This document shows, one piece after another, positions 1 to 10,649 of a stretch of DNA of 64,000 nt. The position numbers and the translations under genes are program-made. The notes beneath the pieces were generated by a model, which worked only from the letters and a program-made list of their open reading frames with translations, was not told the origin of the DNA and ran no database searches. Source of the DNA: Odontocerum albicorne (taxonomy: Eukaryota > Arthropoda > Insecta > Trichoptera > Odontoceridae); NCBI GenBank assembly GCA_949825065.1, contig OX463841.1, positions 19,662,479 through 19,726,478 on the forward strand, in the 5' to 3' direction. How positions within the stretch are numbered: position 1 is the stretch's first letter; each line of letters begins with the position of its first letter.

Positions 1-1830
1 ATGCTACTTAATGATTGTTAAAAATAATAAGTGCCTTTCTTTAACAGATATATACTCGTACAATGTGTACAGAGAAGAGAATTCTTAATCAAAAGATATT
101 TTCGGTGCAACTGACGTAGGACTAAGGATTGCTACGCCAATGTTGATCAGCTAGTGTAAGAGCAAGTGGGGCGGAGCGCGGATATGCGAGCCTCAATAAA
201 AATAAGCCTCACCGTTAAGTCTATGACACTTTTTGTCGCTTGGTTAGATTTAACCGGTAACCTGAGCGCGGCCGTCAATCACTGCGCGGCTCGGCTTGGC
301 TCGGCTCGGCTCCGCTACAGCGCAGGCGTTGATCTCCACGAGAGCTCATTACCGCCTCATGAGTGCCTCTTAACACCATCCATTTTGATGGATGTTATTT
401 TAATATCGATAATGAGTATTTTTTAATGATGAAGAAAATGTCTGGTTACTGCCTGTATTTATGACCATCTGGTGTTAACATTGCACTTAAGCGATAACAT
501 CAGATTCGTTAAATTGAACTCTCACGAGCATACCTGAAACATTTTGTGTCTCGAGTGAATTTGGTAATATAGGTCAAATCCTACTATAATGAAATTCATA
601 GGACAATAATAAATATTTCATTATATTAAACATGTGAGAAAACTATACCACTAAAATTACTAAATTATTTTTTTCCGTGTTATTATGACTGCTGTTTTTT
701 TTAAAGCAGCATCCATAGTGGCATACTCCATTTTCATTATCATCTTCTTCCCTCTCGAAAGTTAAGATTGCATTCGACGTACTTGTCGAATGCAAAATTT
801 CAATAATTTCTTTCAGTCAGCTTGCTCGCAGTCATTGAATTACAATATTGCCTTCATCAATGAAGTCATCATATGTTATATGTAATTTACACATGTGAAC
901 AATTAAAACAAGATCTTCCTTTTATATTTTCATTTGAGCGTTTAAATTCATTAGACATTCGCCAAATATTGCTTGTGTCATCTAAGTTCGTTGGTTTGGA
1001 TCCTCTAAGCGCCTATTTTCGGTCAAAAACTGTTCGTTATACTGAAATTTTTATTTCGTTTAAAGATATTTATTGACCATGTTATTTTATGTGTGTTAAG
1101 TTCGTTCAATTCAACAAAATATATTCGTTATACTGAAAATTCCGTCACTTCGGTATTCTTTTTAGTGAGATTTGACCTGTTTAACATTAGATAACAAACT
1201 TTGTGAGCGCTAGATTTGTATTTTATTGGATTCAAGTATCTGTCTGTATATCCTACCTCACTTGTATAATCCGTGATTTCGAACTTGCGTTATTTCATTG
1301 CGTTGATATTTTAATTGTCCATGTACTGCCCCTAGAGATGCGATGCAGTCCCAAGAGGCAGCACTATTAAGTGTTTCAGTTTAATAGTTCACCTTCTACT
1401 CTATAACTTATTGATAATATTGGATGATTCAAAAATCCTTAGTATGGGATCTTCAACTGGCGTAACTCTTTTTCTATTTTGTTCCCCTTTGTCCTTCACG
1501 TCCTGATAATTTATTATTTATAAAATTAAAAAATTAAGTCGATTATAGTACTAATAATAAATGACTTCATTTCACATTTTACCGAGACATAATCACAAAA
1601 TACATCTAAATTGTATTGTTATGCTCATTAATCCCAAATATATTTTTCAACCTATTTTACATTTTAAGTCAAATGACTATTGAACTTTATGCATAGTAAA
1701 ACAAAAACACAATTATTCATAAGAAAATTCTCGAATAAGACATCAAAATGCAACAAAATTCATGTAAACAATATTTAGTAAGATTATCATTGAAACTAAG
1801 ATTTAAAGAAAAAAACAATCTGGTACTTAA
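1..1830. other. Gene-free AT-rich stretch with one GC-rich patch
   Basis: No ORF here resembles a known protein. The stretch is AT-rich except for about 165-340, which is G+C- and CpG-rich with a ggctcgg-type short repeat near 292-312. That patch could be the remnant of a GC-rich MITE or of a promoter. No TATA box or splice signals were found to decide. Confidence 0.5.
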
Positions 1831-1832
1831 GG

Positions 1833-1930
1833 CATTTTTGATCCCTTTCTGATTCGTTAGAAGAGATTGCTACATGGTAATCAGCCCACCAGGTTCTAGT
1901 CTATACAATGCAAGTGTAATAAAATATAAA
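1833..1930 (+). mobile_element. tRNA-derived SINE, 3' tail fragment
   Basis: This matches the 3' half of the SINE family seen throughout the window: the gttagaagagattgctacat block, the agcccaccaggtt block and the terminal tgcaagtgtaataaaata tail. The tRNA-like head with boxes A and B is absent, so the copy is 5'-truncated. It directly abuts the 35-bp minisatellite. Confidence 0.7.
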
Positions 1931-1933
1931 TCG

Positions 1934-2290
1934 AAGAAATGAACCTACATATCTTATGCTACCATTGCAAGAAATGAACCTACATATCTTATGCTACCAT
2001 TGTAAGAAATGAACCTACATATATTATGTTACCATTGCAAGAAATGAACCTACATATATTATGTTACCATTGCAAGAAATGAACCTACATATCTTGTGCT
2101 ACCATTGCAAGAAATGAACCTACATATCTTATGCTACCATTGCAAGAAATGAACCTACATATCTTATGCTACCATTGCAAGAAATGAACCTACATATCTT
2201 ATGCTACCATTGCAAGAAATGAACCTTCATATATTATGCTACCATTGCAAGAAATGAACCTACATACTATATCTTATGCTACCATTGCAA
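1934..2290. repeat. 35-bp minisatellite, 10 copies
   Basis: Ten tandem units, each starting aagaaatgaacctacatat and ending accattgc, with starts near 1934, 1969, 2004 and so on. Units differ by a few substitutions (for example atcttatgct versus atattatgtt). The last unit carries a 5-bp insertion. Confidence 0.95.
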
Positions 2291-2339
2291 ACGATAAGTT
2301 GTAAAAAAATAAAAGATTTAAAGATTTTTTTTTTTATGT

Positions 2340-2500
2340 AATATTTAATTTTGTATTGTAATTTATTTTTATCAAATACTGTTTATTCCACTTTTAAAAA
2401 AAAAAAAAGTGGAATAAACAGTGTTTGATAAAAATAAATAACAATGTCTTTAAACCTCCACAATATTAATGCCTTAACTATAAACAACATATTAATTTTG
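2340..2500. mobile_element. Palindromic element sharing arms with the hammerhead-like repeats
   Basis: Two inverted arms of about 40 bp (ttatttttatcaaatactg... and its complement) are separated only by an A run near 2397-2408. The right flank (tctttaaacctccacaat...ttaatgccttaactataaac) is also found at 25346-25395. This is therefore a third member of the family at 24.5 and 25.2 kb, but its central hammerhead-like segment is missing. Confidence 0.7.
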
Positions 2501-2504
2501 TATG

Positions 2505-5500
2505 TTTTTCTGCTTACGATATTACTTTTTGAAAAAAAATATTTATTTTGAGATGGGATGCCATAAAAATTGTGAGCATGTTAAAAATTATGACTTGTTT
2601 CTTAAAGAGATCTCTTTCAATCGATTAAATCAAGAATCTGGAATTTAAATATTACGTTGAAATAGGAGTACTTCTGCACGATGTTTTATATTTTTTTATT
2701 ATTAATTAATCAAATTCATTTCTTTGCTTATTAATTAATTTAATTTTTAAATATTATGGGATTTGTTAATTAGTACAATATTATATGATAAGATAATGAC
2801 TATTTCTTCCATAGTGGTGACACTGGCATTCACTATATTAAAACCATTTATACCTCATTTTATTGACAGGGAACCTTTGCATAGTAATTTTAAGCTACAT
2901 ATTTCCTTTTCATCTTATAATTTTGACTCTTTCTATTTGGTTTACTTATAGTTGGCCGATGGCTTATGAACATATTTGTTTTTTCAAGTCAAGCAATTCA
3001 TCAGTATGATAATTATATAATACATCCTATATGGTTTAAAAAATATATCTATTTGTTTCAAAATGGAATTCAGTTTAGTTTTTGTTCAAAATTAGATATG
3101 GATGGAGTATGAGTTTTTAGCATTTCATTTTTTTATTTATTTTACTTTATTTCAACGGTCAAATTTCCTTTTTAATATAAAAGATTACCAAAAAAACAAG
3201 AAATAAAATTCTACACTTGTGAGCAATATTATACAATAATAATAAAAAAAACAGTATAAGATGAACCCAACAAAATAACAAAGCAAACGCAAATTTACTC
3301 AAATCATCCCGGCAAGAACAACTTCTTCAATTCACTCTCGTAAGTAGTCAAAGTCATACGAAAGTCTATACTATGCCCATATTGATTTTTCCATCTGGGT
3401 TGTATTGATATACAGGAGTTGCAAAAATAATTTGTTGTAAATACAACATGTTTTAATCAAATATGTTGTCATGTGGTAACATGATATGTTGAGTTAGTTG
3501 CGGGTCAAAAATATTACTTAAATCAAATCTGAACTTAAGAATGGTATTATAACTAAACGACGCTAGATGAATAAAATAATATATTGTTGATTTATGCGAA
3601 GGAAACGAATACGTTATATGATCTTAAAATTAATTAAATAAATAATGCTTTCAAATCAATTAATGTTGTCACGTACTTGACATATATTATCACTCTATTC
3701 GAACTTTCAAATGGAATAAAAATATTTTTCCTGCCCATTATATTGTATAAAGCGAAAAAAATGGTTTAATCATATAAAATAAAACCCATAGTAAAAAATA
3801 TTTTTTACAAAAATAATATGTCAATTAAGAGGTTCGTTAAATAACTAAGCGTTAAATTGAGCACAGAAATTAAATTGACCGTTAACTTTATGAAAGTATA
3901 AATGCAACAAAAAAAATATAGAAAAACCTTAGTAAAAAATTACAATGATGTTTCGAATAAAATAAGTTTTTGTTAAAAATAAGAATAAAACTTTATTGAA
4001 GAAAATATTTAGAATTATTCAACACCAATATGAAATTTGAGATTATTTCAAAACATACGTGTATTAATTAACTAGTAGAATAAAAATATGTGATATTAGA
4101 ATATTTCTGATATCATATATAAGTTTATTTAATTAAATCATTTGTACTAGGAAATATTTAACTTAAAATTTATTATGTTAACCACGAACGATATTTTTCG
4201 TATAATTCACATTCGGAAATCAATAGAACGGATGCCTTGTTGCAGTAAACAATATCGCTCAATCTTTAATTTTAACATATCACTCGTAGTTTATAACCTA
4301 ATTTATAAGTGACAAAGAATTTATAATTCAAATTTAGATGGAAATAAAATTAACAAAAATTCAATTGATTTTTTTAAGTTCAATCACCTGCAAATTATTA
4401 GCCGAGCAGGTTGTCATGAAATGAAATAAAACACAAAATTATTCAGTAGTTGGTGTAATACAAAACTTCAAATGGAAAAGTCTGCCTAAATTCATTACAT
4501 ACCTCCCTTATTCCTTGATATATTAAAATAAATTTATTTTGGAAAATACATATAAAATGTTACGTTAGAGCTTGTGTAATGACTAGAACTTTTAGGTTTA
4601 AAAAAAATTATTAAATGGCGCATACCTATTTGTTTTTATTACATGATACATTTTTAATTTTCATATATTGCATTTAAAGGAAAATTAAACTTCAAAAACG
4701 TAGGTATTAAAAACCGTTAATGTAAAAACAGTGTGGAGCAAAGATTATTCTATTTGGAATCAACCCCTAATTATTCTAATGGAAGGAAAACTGTTCAATA
4801 GGAATAGGATATACATCATATTAATCGATAGAAACATCTAAATCTATACGATTCATTTTTACAAAAATATATATTTTAATAGAAAAGTAAATATAAAGAA
4901 GTATTACAATAAGTTCAACATGTTATTTTATAAAACATCGGTATTTAATATTAGCAAACCGACAAATAATGTTTTTCTTAAGTCATCACACGCTTATCAA
5001 AAAAATAATTAAAAATGCAAGCGACGACATTAAATATATTAAATTTGTGATTAAGGGATGAGACTGCATTGTCACAGACCTTGCTTAGTGAAAAGGTTTT
5101 TTATATCCATAAAATAGTAAGTTTTTTGAACTGATATGTAATTCTAATATTCGATTTGGCTATCCATGAAAACAATTTAAATTGTAAATGTTGTGTATTT
5201 ATTTATGAATACAAGTATATTAATTTATTTTCATAATTGTACGAAAAAACGAATAGTTTTCACTACTCGAATTAAAATTTTAAAACAATGATCTATTCAA
5301 ACCAATATTTTTTCTTAAACACATATGTTAGATTTGATATTAACTTGATGTTAATGAATTTTGAGAAAAAAAGTTTTTTTTGTTTATGAGAACTTTTATG
5401 TTTATTTAAAAAATAATGAAGTATTTCAAATGGCTATTAAGATCTCCAAACTCTAAAATTACTTGGTTATTTTTTCAGCAAACTTCATTAAATAAACTAA

Positions 5501-5870
5501 CTAAAATAAAAAGGACTATAGCAAATTAAAGTTTTTTTCATGAAACGGTAAGCAAAAATGTAAAAAAACTTAAGCACATTCAAATAATGCTTTTTTTTTT
5601 TAAATCTGCAAACATTGGGAATATTAAAAGTTTAGTCAATTGTTTATTTTCGTGTGCATTTCTTACTGAAAATATTTTATGCAGAGTGATTTTTGCAAAA
5701 TCTTTGTTTTATTCAATTAATGTGCTATGTTTAGTTGTCTTGTGAAAGATTTAAACACATTTGAATGATATCGTATAATTAATAAAATTTGAATTGAAAA
5801 TTTATAAAATTAAATGGCAAATAAGATCCTGTATGGCAGCTAGGCAGTAACAAAAGATCGAAGCAAAAAC
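2505..5870. other. Gene-free AT-rich DNA
   Basis: Long A/T runs and only short chance ORFs on both strands. No repeats, terminal inverted repeats or RNA genes were recognised. Confidence 0.5.
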
Positions 5871-6254
5871 ACACTAATTAAACCTGTTTCCGACACAAAA
5901 CACTTCTCCTGACAAAAACAATATATTTTTCAGTATAATGTGCAGAATAGACATTCCACTCGTCTCGGATCACTGAAAAACTACAAGTTATTAGAGTTAT
6001 GATTAAGTGTCGGTTATTACGCGCGTGGGGCGTTGTTATCGCGAATAGAAAATTTTCATCGGAAAAACGTACACACACGGCACTTTCCACTTTCAAATTT
6101 AAGGCTTTTCGCAAAGGCGCACACATACATGATCAATTCGTTAATTTTTGGCAACTCTTATAAAAAATAACAATCATAAAGGCTATCTAAGCTTGATTTA
6201 TGATTAAATATAAATAATTCATGGCCGTTTCTAGGGTGAAAGGTTTATTCCAAA

Positions 6255-6530
6255 CGAGGACGAAAGCTCGCGTACGTTTTTGAAATATTATTTTTCCATC
6301 ACCAAAAGGAAAGGATAGACTTGGACGTACCTCGTGCAGTGTGTTTGTGGAAGCGGTAACAGATAACGAATGAACTGGTCGGGCGCGCGGGCGACGAAGT
6401 ATATAGGCGCGGATCCCCGCAACTAACCCACTTTTCTCCCCACGCGGCCCGTGAGCATCTTCGCCAGCCCGCGAGCCGGCTTCATCCCGCGCGGCACCGC
6501 CACAACCAATCGACCGTCAAAAGTATCGGA
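6255..6530 (-). promoter_or_regulatory. CpG-rich TATA-containing promoter candidate, possibly with a first exon
   Basis: About 6385-6500 is strikingly GC- and CpG-rich against an AT-rich background and contains a TATA box (tatata near 6400). Read on the minus strand, the TATA box is followed about 25-30 bp downstream by ccagttcattcg, an initiator-like CAGTT. After about 45 bp more comes ctgcacgag/gtacgt near 6327-6340, a good 5' splice donor. That is the layout of a short non-coding first exon transcribed leftward. The TATA box also reads on the plus strand, so direction is not certain. No downstream coding exon of a known gene was found in the window, so the transcript is hypothetical. Confidence 0.4.
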
Positions 6531-6534
6531 ATGT

Positions 6535-6905
6535 TCACATCAACATCAATATAAAAGTATCGTAATGAGGCAGCTTTTTAACGATGACGCTTAATTTAGT
6601 TTTTATTTTTCCACCTCTGACATATAGTTGCATATCTTTAGAGATCTGATGTGCAGTCAGCCTCCGTGTTCCCTCCAGTGATGGATCGAGAATCAATTTG
6701 TAGAAGGGAGGGTACTTAAATATTTCTCTAAATAAATTACAAGAATGAAATATCAGACGCCGATTATATGCTCGCTATCGGTAGACAAGTAAAACGAGTT
6801 AGGTACAAAGATGTTTGCATTCTATTCCCTACATTTACTCTTTATGAGATAATTTTGCAATTGATGTTTTGCTAAAAATCATGACAAATATTCTAGTAGT
6901 TAATA
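6535..6905. other. No gene recognised
   Basis: Mixed-composition sequence flanking the CpG patch. A short imperfect direct repeat (aaaagtatcg) occurs near 6519 and 6555. No ORF of note. Confidence 0.4.
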
Positions 6906-6913
6906 GTTTCCAA

Positions 6914-7395
6914 CAGTGGTTTTCAAACTTTTTCGTTTCACGGCACCCTAAAAAACATACTGATTAGAGGAATGAGTAAGCCTTTTAATCACCACACAGT
7001 TTCTCACATCTTGAAATCAAACTAGATAGATACCCTCATTTCCTGTTCCACGTCGAGTTTTAAGCAATAATTGATTTTTACTAAAGCTACCACCGAAAAC
7101 CCAACATCATAGAGGAAAATCGTCGCAAATGGAACCAGGATTCACTAAGCTTTAGCACTCAAGAATATTCACCCTTTACTGATATCTAAAACTCAACCAG
7201 TTCCAAGACATATTTTGTTTTTTAATATACATTACAAGACAACTCAATTATATACACAATGTCTCAGTTAGATGTTACTCCCTATCATTGAATTAAAATT
7301 GTGTGGAGTTATTACAATTTTAGATTACCTCACGGCGACCCTGAGAATTCATCGCAGGCCTCTAGGGTGCCGAGGCGCCATCTTTAAAACATCTG
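6914..7395. mobile_element. hAT-like non-autonomous element, degenerate
   Basis: The left end cagtggttttcaaac plus a ggcaccct block matches the inverted right end (agggtgccgaggcgcc...ttaaaacatctg). The flanking 8-mers gtttccaa and gcttacaa agree at 6 of 8 positions, compatible with an old 8-bp hAT target-site duplication. There is no transposase inside; the interior is AT-rich filler. Confidence 0.55.
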
Positions 7396-7399
7396 GCTT

Positions 7400-8015
7400 A
7401 CAAAATATTATCTTGAAACTTAAAAAAAACACTATTGAATGAATAAATGCTGAAAGGAAAAAAAAGTTGAGGTGAAACAAACAACCTGGATATGCGGTTA
7501 ACGTCAAAATAAGTAGCTCAACAAAAAAAAATATCCTAGAGAATATTACTTCAAAGTGAATAATTAAGGTGGAAAACAATGGGTATAGCAAATAATCGAC
7601 TTAGTGAAAAAAACGCTACATAATGAAATTTATTCAAATAACATTCGCATATATTGAACATTTTGTATTTTCTTAACGAAACAGCTTATAAAATAATAAT
7701 CACTACCAAGAAAATGTTTGTGTTTTTCAAAGCAAACAGAACATTTAATTTTTCGCAAAATACATTAAATAACCTGTATGGTATACCAACTATGTTTAAT
7801 GCGCAGTAAGTTTTCGTGTCTTACCAAGTATTAAGCTTATCAGGAATTAAGTACTTGCATTTGGTTTAAAATATGATTAACGAAGACCTCGCTTTATCGA
7901 TAGTCGATTTTAGGTAGTTTTCGGTATTACATGTATCCAGGGACCTCATGACGCAACTTCTAGACAATTTCAATGCACTTTCTTCGATCATGACCAGGAG
8001 ATCTCGACACTACAA
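7400..8015. other. No gene recognised
   Basis: AT-rich DNA; the short minus-strand ORF overlapping its start lies partly in the hAT end and is hydrophobic low-complexity sequence without family resemblance. Confidence 0.4.
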
Positions 8016-8018
8016 ATA

Positions 8019-8065
8019 GGTACATACATACCGTTACGCCGTCTCCCTATCGGGATAGGTAGAAT
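8019..8065 (-). mobile_element. RTE-type LINE 3'-end fragment
   Basis: Carries the window's recurring 3'-terminal signature read in antisense: tacatacatacc followed by cgccgtctccctat and gggataggtagaa. Only the extreme 3' end remains. Confidence 0.6.
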
Positions 8066-8309
8066 ATGTATATGTATCTAAACAAATATTCTAATTAAAG
8101 GTTATAGTAAAATATTACAGACTTTCAAACATAGCGAATTATTACAACCACGAGATCTTAGTGTCGTACACTCGCCATCGTTGCTCCGCCAGTTCGCAAT
8201 TTCCAAAAAAAAAACTTTTTTGTTCAACTCACTTAAGACAGAAGATAATATTTCGGATAACTCATTTTATACAATATAAAGACGTGTTCTATGAGACGCT
8301 TAAAAGTTG

Positions 8310-8400
8310 AAATGCATTGCACAACTGGAAGCAAACAGCACCGGATCAAGCCAAATGGCGGAGACTATTACCAGTTATTAGGGACCCAATAGAGAAAGGT
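8310..8400 (+). pseudogene. LINE reverse-transcriptase C-terminal fragment
   Basis: The reading frame gives NWKQTAPDQAKWRRLL, the tryptophan-rich block near the C-terminus of non-LTR retrotransposon ORF2 proteins. It is closely similar to DWKQVAQDREGWRTI encoded at 33.2 kb. The catalytic domain and upstream regions are absent. The frame runs on to 8538 without further recognisable family sequence. Confidence 0.5.
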
Positions 8401-8535
8401 AACTCAGACAAGATGCACGTACTGAAGCCCCATGCTCTTAATGTAACTGGATATGCCTATAACACATTGGCTTGTATAGTCATCTCCGATGACATCAGTG
8501 ACAAATACCCTGGTCCTTCACTTGGAAATGTTTCT

Positions 8536-8565
8536 TAATGAACTCGTTATCGAGTTCATTAAGAT
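8536..8565. repeat. Perfect 13-bp-arm hairpin
   Basis: cttaatgaactcg and cgagttcattaag are separated by the 4-nt loop ttat. It lies between two LINE fragments and may be a transposon junction. A terminator role is unlikely in this genome. Confidence 0.8.
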
Positions 8566-8611
8566 ATATGAGTATGTTAGGCTTCATTTATATAATTTAT
8601 GTGCAATTCAT

Positions 8612-8785
8612 TTAGGTATATACCATCGCGCCATATCCTTTTTGGGGTAGACAGAGAGGGCATGTATCGTCCCCTTTCCTTCCACGAACACAGTTCTCGT
8701 TTCATGCACATTCATATATCTCGTCATACATGTGCTTCTATTTTTCAAACTTCTTACTTTTCCTTAATTAAAATGTTTCCAACTT
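8612..8785 (-). mobile_element. RTE-type LINE 3'-end fragment
   Basis: Antisense copy of the RTE tail: ataccatcgcgccatatcc, then ggggtagacagagaggg, then the cacattcatat...ctcgtcatac segment also seen at 21.8 and 61.5 kb. Any plus-strand ORF here is a shadow of this sequence. Confidence 0.65.
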
Positions 8786-8970
8786 CAAATCAGTTCGATC
8801 CCACCACCACCCACGCTATTAGGGAGGACAACATAAGTTCCCATTCGAAGATCGAAATCTTCTTTATGAACGCAACGTCACGTAGTGACGAAGAGGAAAC
8901 TATCCAAAGAGACTCCTCCTCCGGTGGCGACATACCTCAGTGGGAAAATAATGGTAGCGACGACGGACTT
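8785..8970 (+). repeat. Dispersed repeat with short acidic ORF, copy 1
   Basis: About 185 bp are homologous to 51565-51780. The 36-codon block at 8867-8974 aligns with 51672-51779 without indels and encodes an acidic, serine-rich peptide (DEEE, SSGGD, SDDGLK). Between the copies I count about 6 synonymous and 12 amino-acid-changing codons, so there is no strong sign of purifying selection. It could be the N-terminal region of an unrecognised transposon protein; acidic N-termini are common in piggyBac-like proteins. No function can be assigned. Confidence 0.6.
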
Positions 8971-8999
8971 AAGGTTTCATTTAGACAGATAATCGATTG

Positions 9000-9745
9000 A
9001 GGATGACCATCGTCAAGGCAGGTCCGCTTCTACTGATCTCCCCAGTGGGGGTGGGGGTGGTGGGGGGGGGGAAGGAGGTAGAAAACAGCAGATCTTATTA
9101 ATATATTATTCCAACTATGTTTTTATAAAATAAGTAGTTATATTGAAACATGCACAATTTAATATATCTATAAATCATTAATTTGAAAATATTAATTTGT
9201 TTCGTACGTTGAAGACTTTTTGATAATTGGATAAATATCTCGATATTAGTACTAAGAATAAAATGTTATATTTTTATATTTGGTTTTCTCTAACTGAACA
9301 CGTGAGTAAAAGGAGTAAGTCCACACTAGATATGTAGATAAATTTCAATGAAAAAATCATTAAACTCAATCTCACGAACATCAACAATTCAACGATCCAT
9401 AAATCCCATCAAACAGCCAACCCAACCCAACCCAACCGTGCATGTTTTCTAACATTCAATTGATTAGTTTTGTAAATGATCTTCCAGAAGCGATAAATTT
9501 TAAATGTTCTCTCCACTCATTATTTGAGAGATAAACTTACGTTTTGGTCAAGTTCGTAGAGAAATTCGAGAACAGGGATTGATAGTGTCTGGTATTGAAT
9601 TGAATTCACATAAAATTGATTACGCTAGTCAATAGTTTAATATTATGCTCACTCGAGAGTAGTTTTGTTACGTTATATTCATATTTATCTGTCATGCATT
9701 TATAAGCATTCAAGTCACTTCCGCTTAATAGTAATTAATACTAAG
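9000..9745. other. No gene; G-rich run and short CCCAA repeats
   Basis: A guanine-rich tract occurs at about 9046-9077 and a caacccaacccaacc run at about 9418-9437. Otherwise AT-rich DNA without a recognisable feature. Confidence 0.5.
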
Positions 9746-9747
9746 TA

Positions 9748-9850
9748 GACGACCTCCGTGGCCTAGATGGTAAGATATGTACTTGATCTCCACTCAGGAC
9801 TTTTGGATTCAATTCCTGATAGTGACCGAAAAAAAAAATTTAATTGGTCC
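9748..9850 (+). mobile_element. tRNA-derived SINE, head fragment
   Basis: Begins gacgacctccgtggcctaga, with box A (gtggcctagatgg) and a box B-like ggattcaattcc, then the post-tRNA poly-A/T linker. The 3' half is replaced by unrelated sequence and the 52-bp tandem repeat. Confidence 0.7.
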
Positions 9851-9897
9851 AAATTTAGGAAAAGAGTTTGTTAGTAGAAATACGCGCTGGGCAAATT

Positions 9898-10052
9898 TCT
9901 CTTCAGGTGCGTATTGCTTACACGTGCGATTACTCCAGTTAACTAAATGTCTCTTCAGGTACGTACTGCTTACACGTGCGATTACTTCAGTTAACTAAAT
10001 GTCTCTTCAGGTGCGTATTGCTTACACGTGCGATTACTCCAGTTAACTAAAT
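9898..10052. repeat. 52-bp tandem repeat, 3 copies
   Basis: Three units of about 52 bp, each with ctcttcaggt, attgcttacacgtgcgatta and agttaactaaat. The middle unit differs at a few positions. Confidence 0.9.
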
Positions 10053-10076
10053 GGTTCGATTATTTTTATTTTTTAT

Positions 10077-10320
10077 AATAGGCAATCCACCCAAACTAGG
10101 ATGATTTGTGCTACCTAATTAAAGTCATTATGCAATTATATGAACCTACTTTAAAAATTCAAAGTCGAGACAATTTAAAGTTTCAACTGATGAAGCTTCA
10201 AAAAATTAACAATCGATTCATAAGTGGAAAAGTTCCACGAAGAAAGAAGAAACGCAACATTTATTGGACGCGGTAAAGATATAGCTTTTAGTAAATCAAA
10301 CCTGTCTCGCAAAGGACTGA
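10077..10320 (+). repeat. Dispersed repeat associated with mariner remnant, copy 1
   Basis: Homologous, in opposite orientation, to 21480-21715. Shared blocks include ggcaatccaccca, agtttcaactgat, agtggaaaagttcca, and acgcaacatt...ggacgcggtaaagatata. It runs directly into mariner-like coding sequence here, so it may be part of a larger degenerate transposon. No protein match is visible within it. Confidence 0.6.
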
Positions 10321-10324
10321 TTTT

Positions 10325-10640
10325 CCGTAATTGTTACGTAAGATGAAACAACGGTTTTGTACCATGATCATCTGTCGAAAAGGGAATTGATTATGCGTCA
10401 TTAATGTACAAATTAAAGGATGCTATAAAAACATAACACTGAGAAAAGCTGTTACCAGACGTGGGATCATTGCACGACAATGTGCATACATCTGTAACTG
10501 CAAAGACTACCATTTAACACTGTAGTTTCCAAGAGTTGTATCACACACCTTGTTGTTTCAATTTGCCCCCTAGTGATTATTTTTAGTTTTCAAATTTGAA
10601 ATAAATCCGTGATCAGTGATTATTTTTAGTTTTGAAATCT
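10325..10640 (+). pseudogene. mariner-like transposase remnant
   Basis: Translated fragments resemble mariner transposases. DETTVLYHDHLSKRE corresponds to the first catalytic-aspartate block (usual TGDETW...YHDP). LLPDVGSLHDNVHTSVTAKT corresponds to the second (usual HDNARPH). A degraded CPLVIIF follows where PSDYHLF is expected. Frameshifts and stops separate the pieces, and no terminal inverted repeats were found. The last 80 bp contain a short direct duplication (gtgattatttttagtttt). Confidence 0.6.
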
Positions 10641-10649
10641 GAAATCCGA

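Noticed and set aside
1934..2290. CRISPR-like repeat-spacer pattern
   Set aside because: A contiguous 35-bp tandem repeat with no spacers.
8599..9000. 133-codon ORF as one gene
   Set aside because: It joins an antisense RTE tail to the acidic-ORF repeat; only the second part has independent support.
9748..9830. tRNA gene from Pol III boxes A and B
   Set aside because: The same head recurs 17 times fused to a common non-tRNA body, and the acceptor stem does not close, so it is a SINE.
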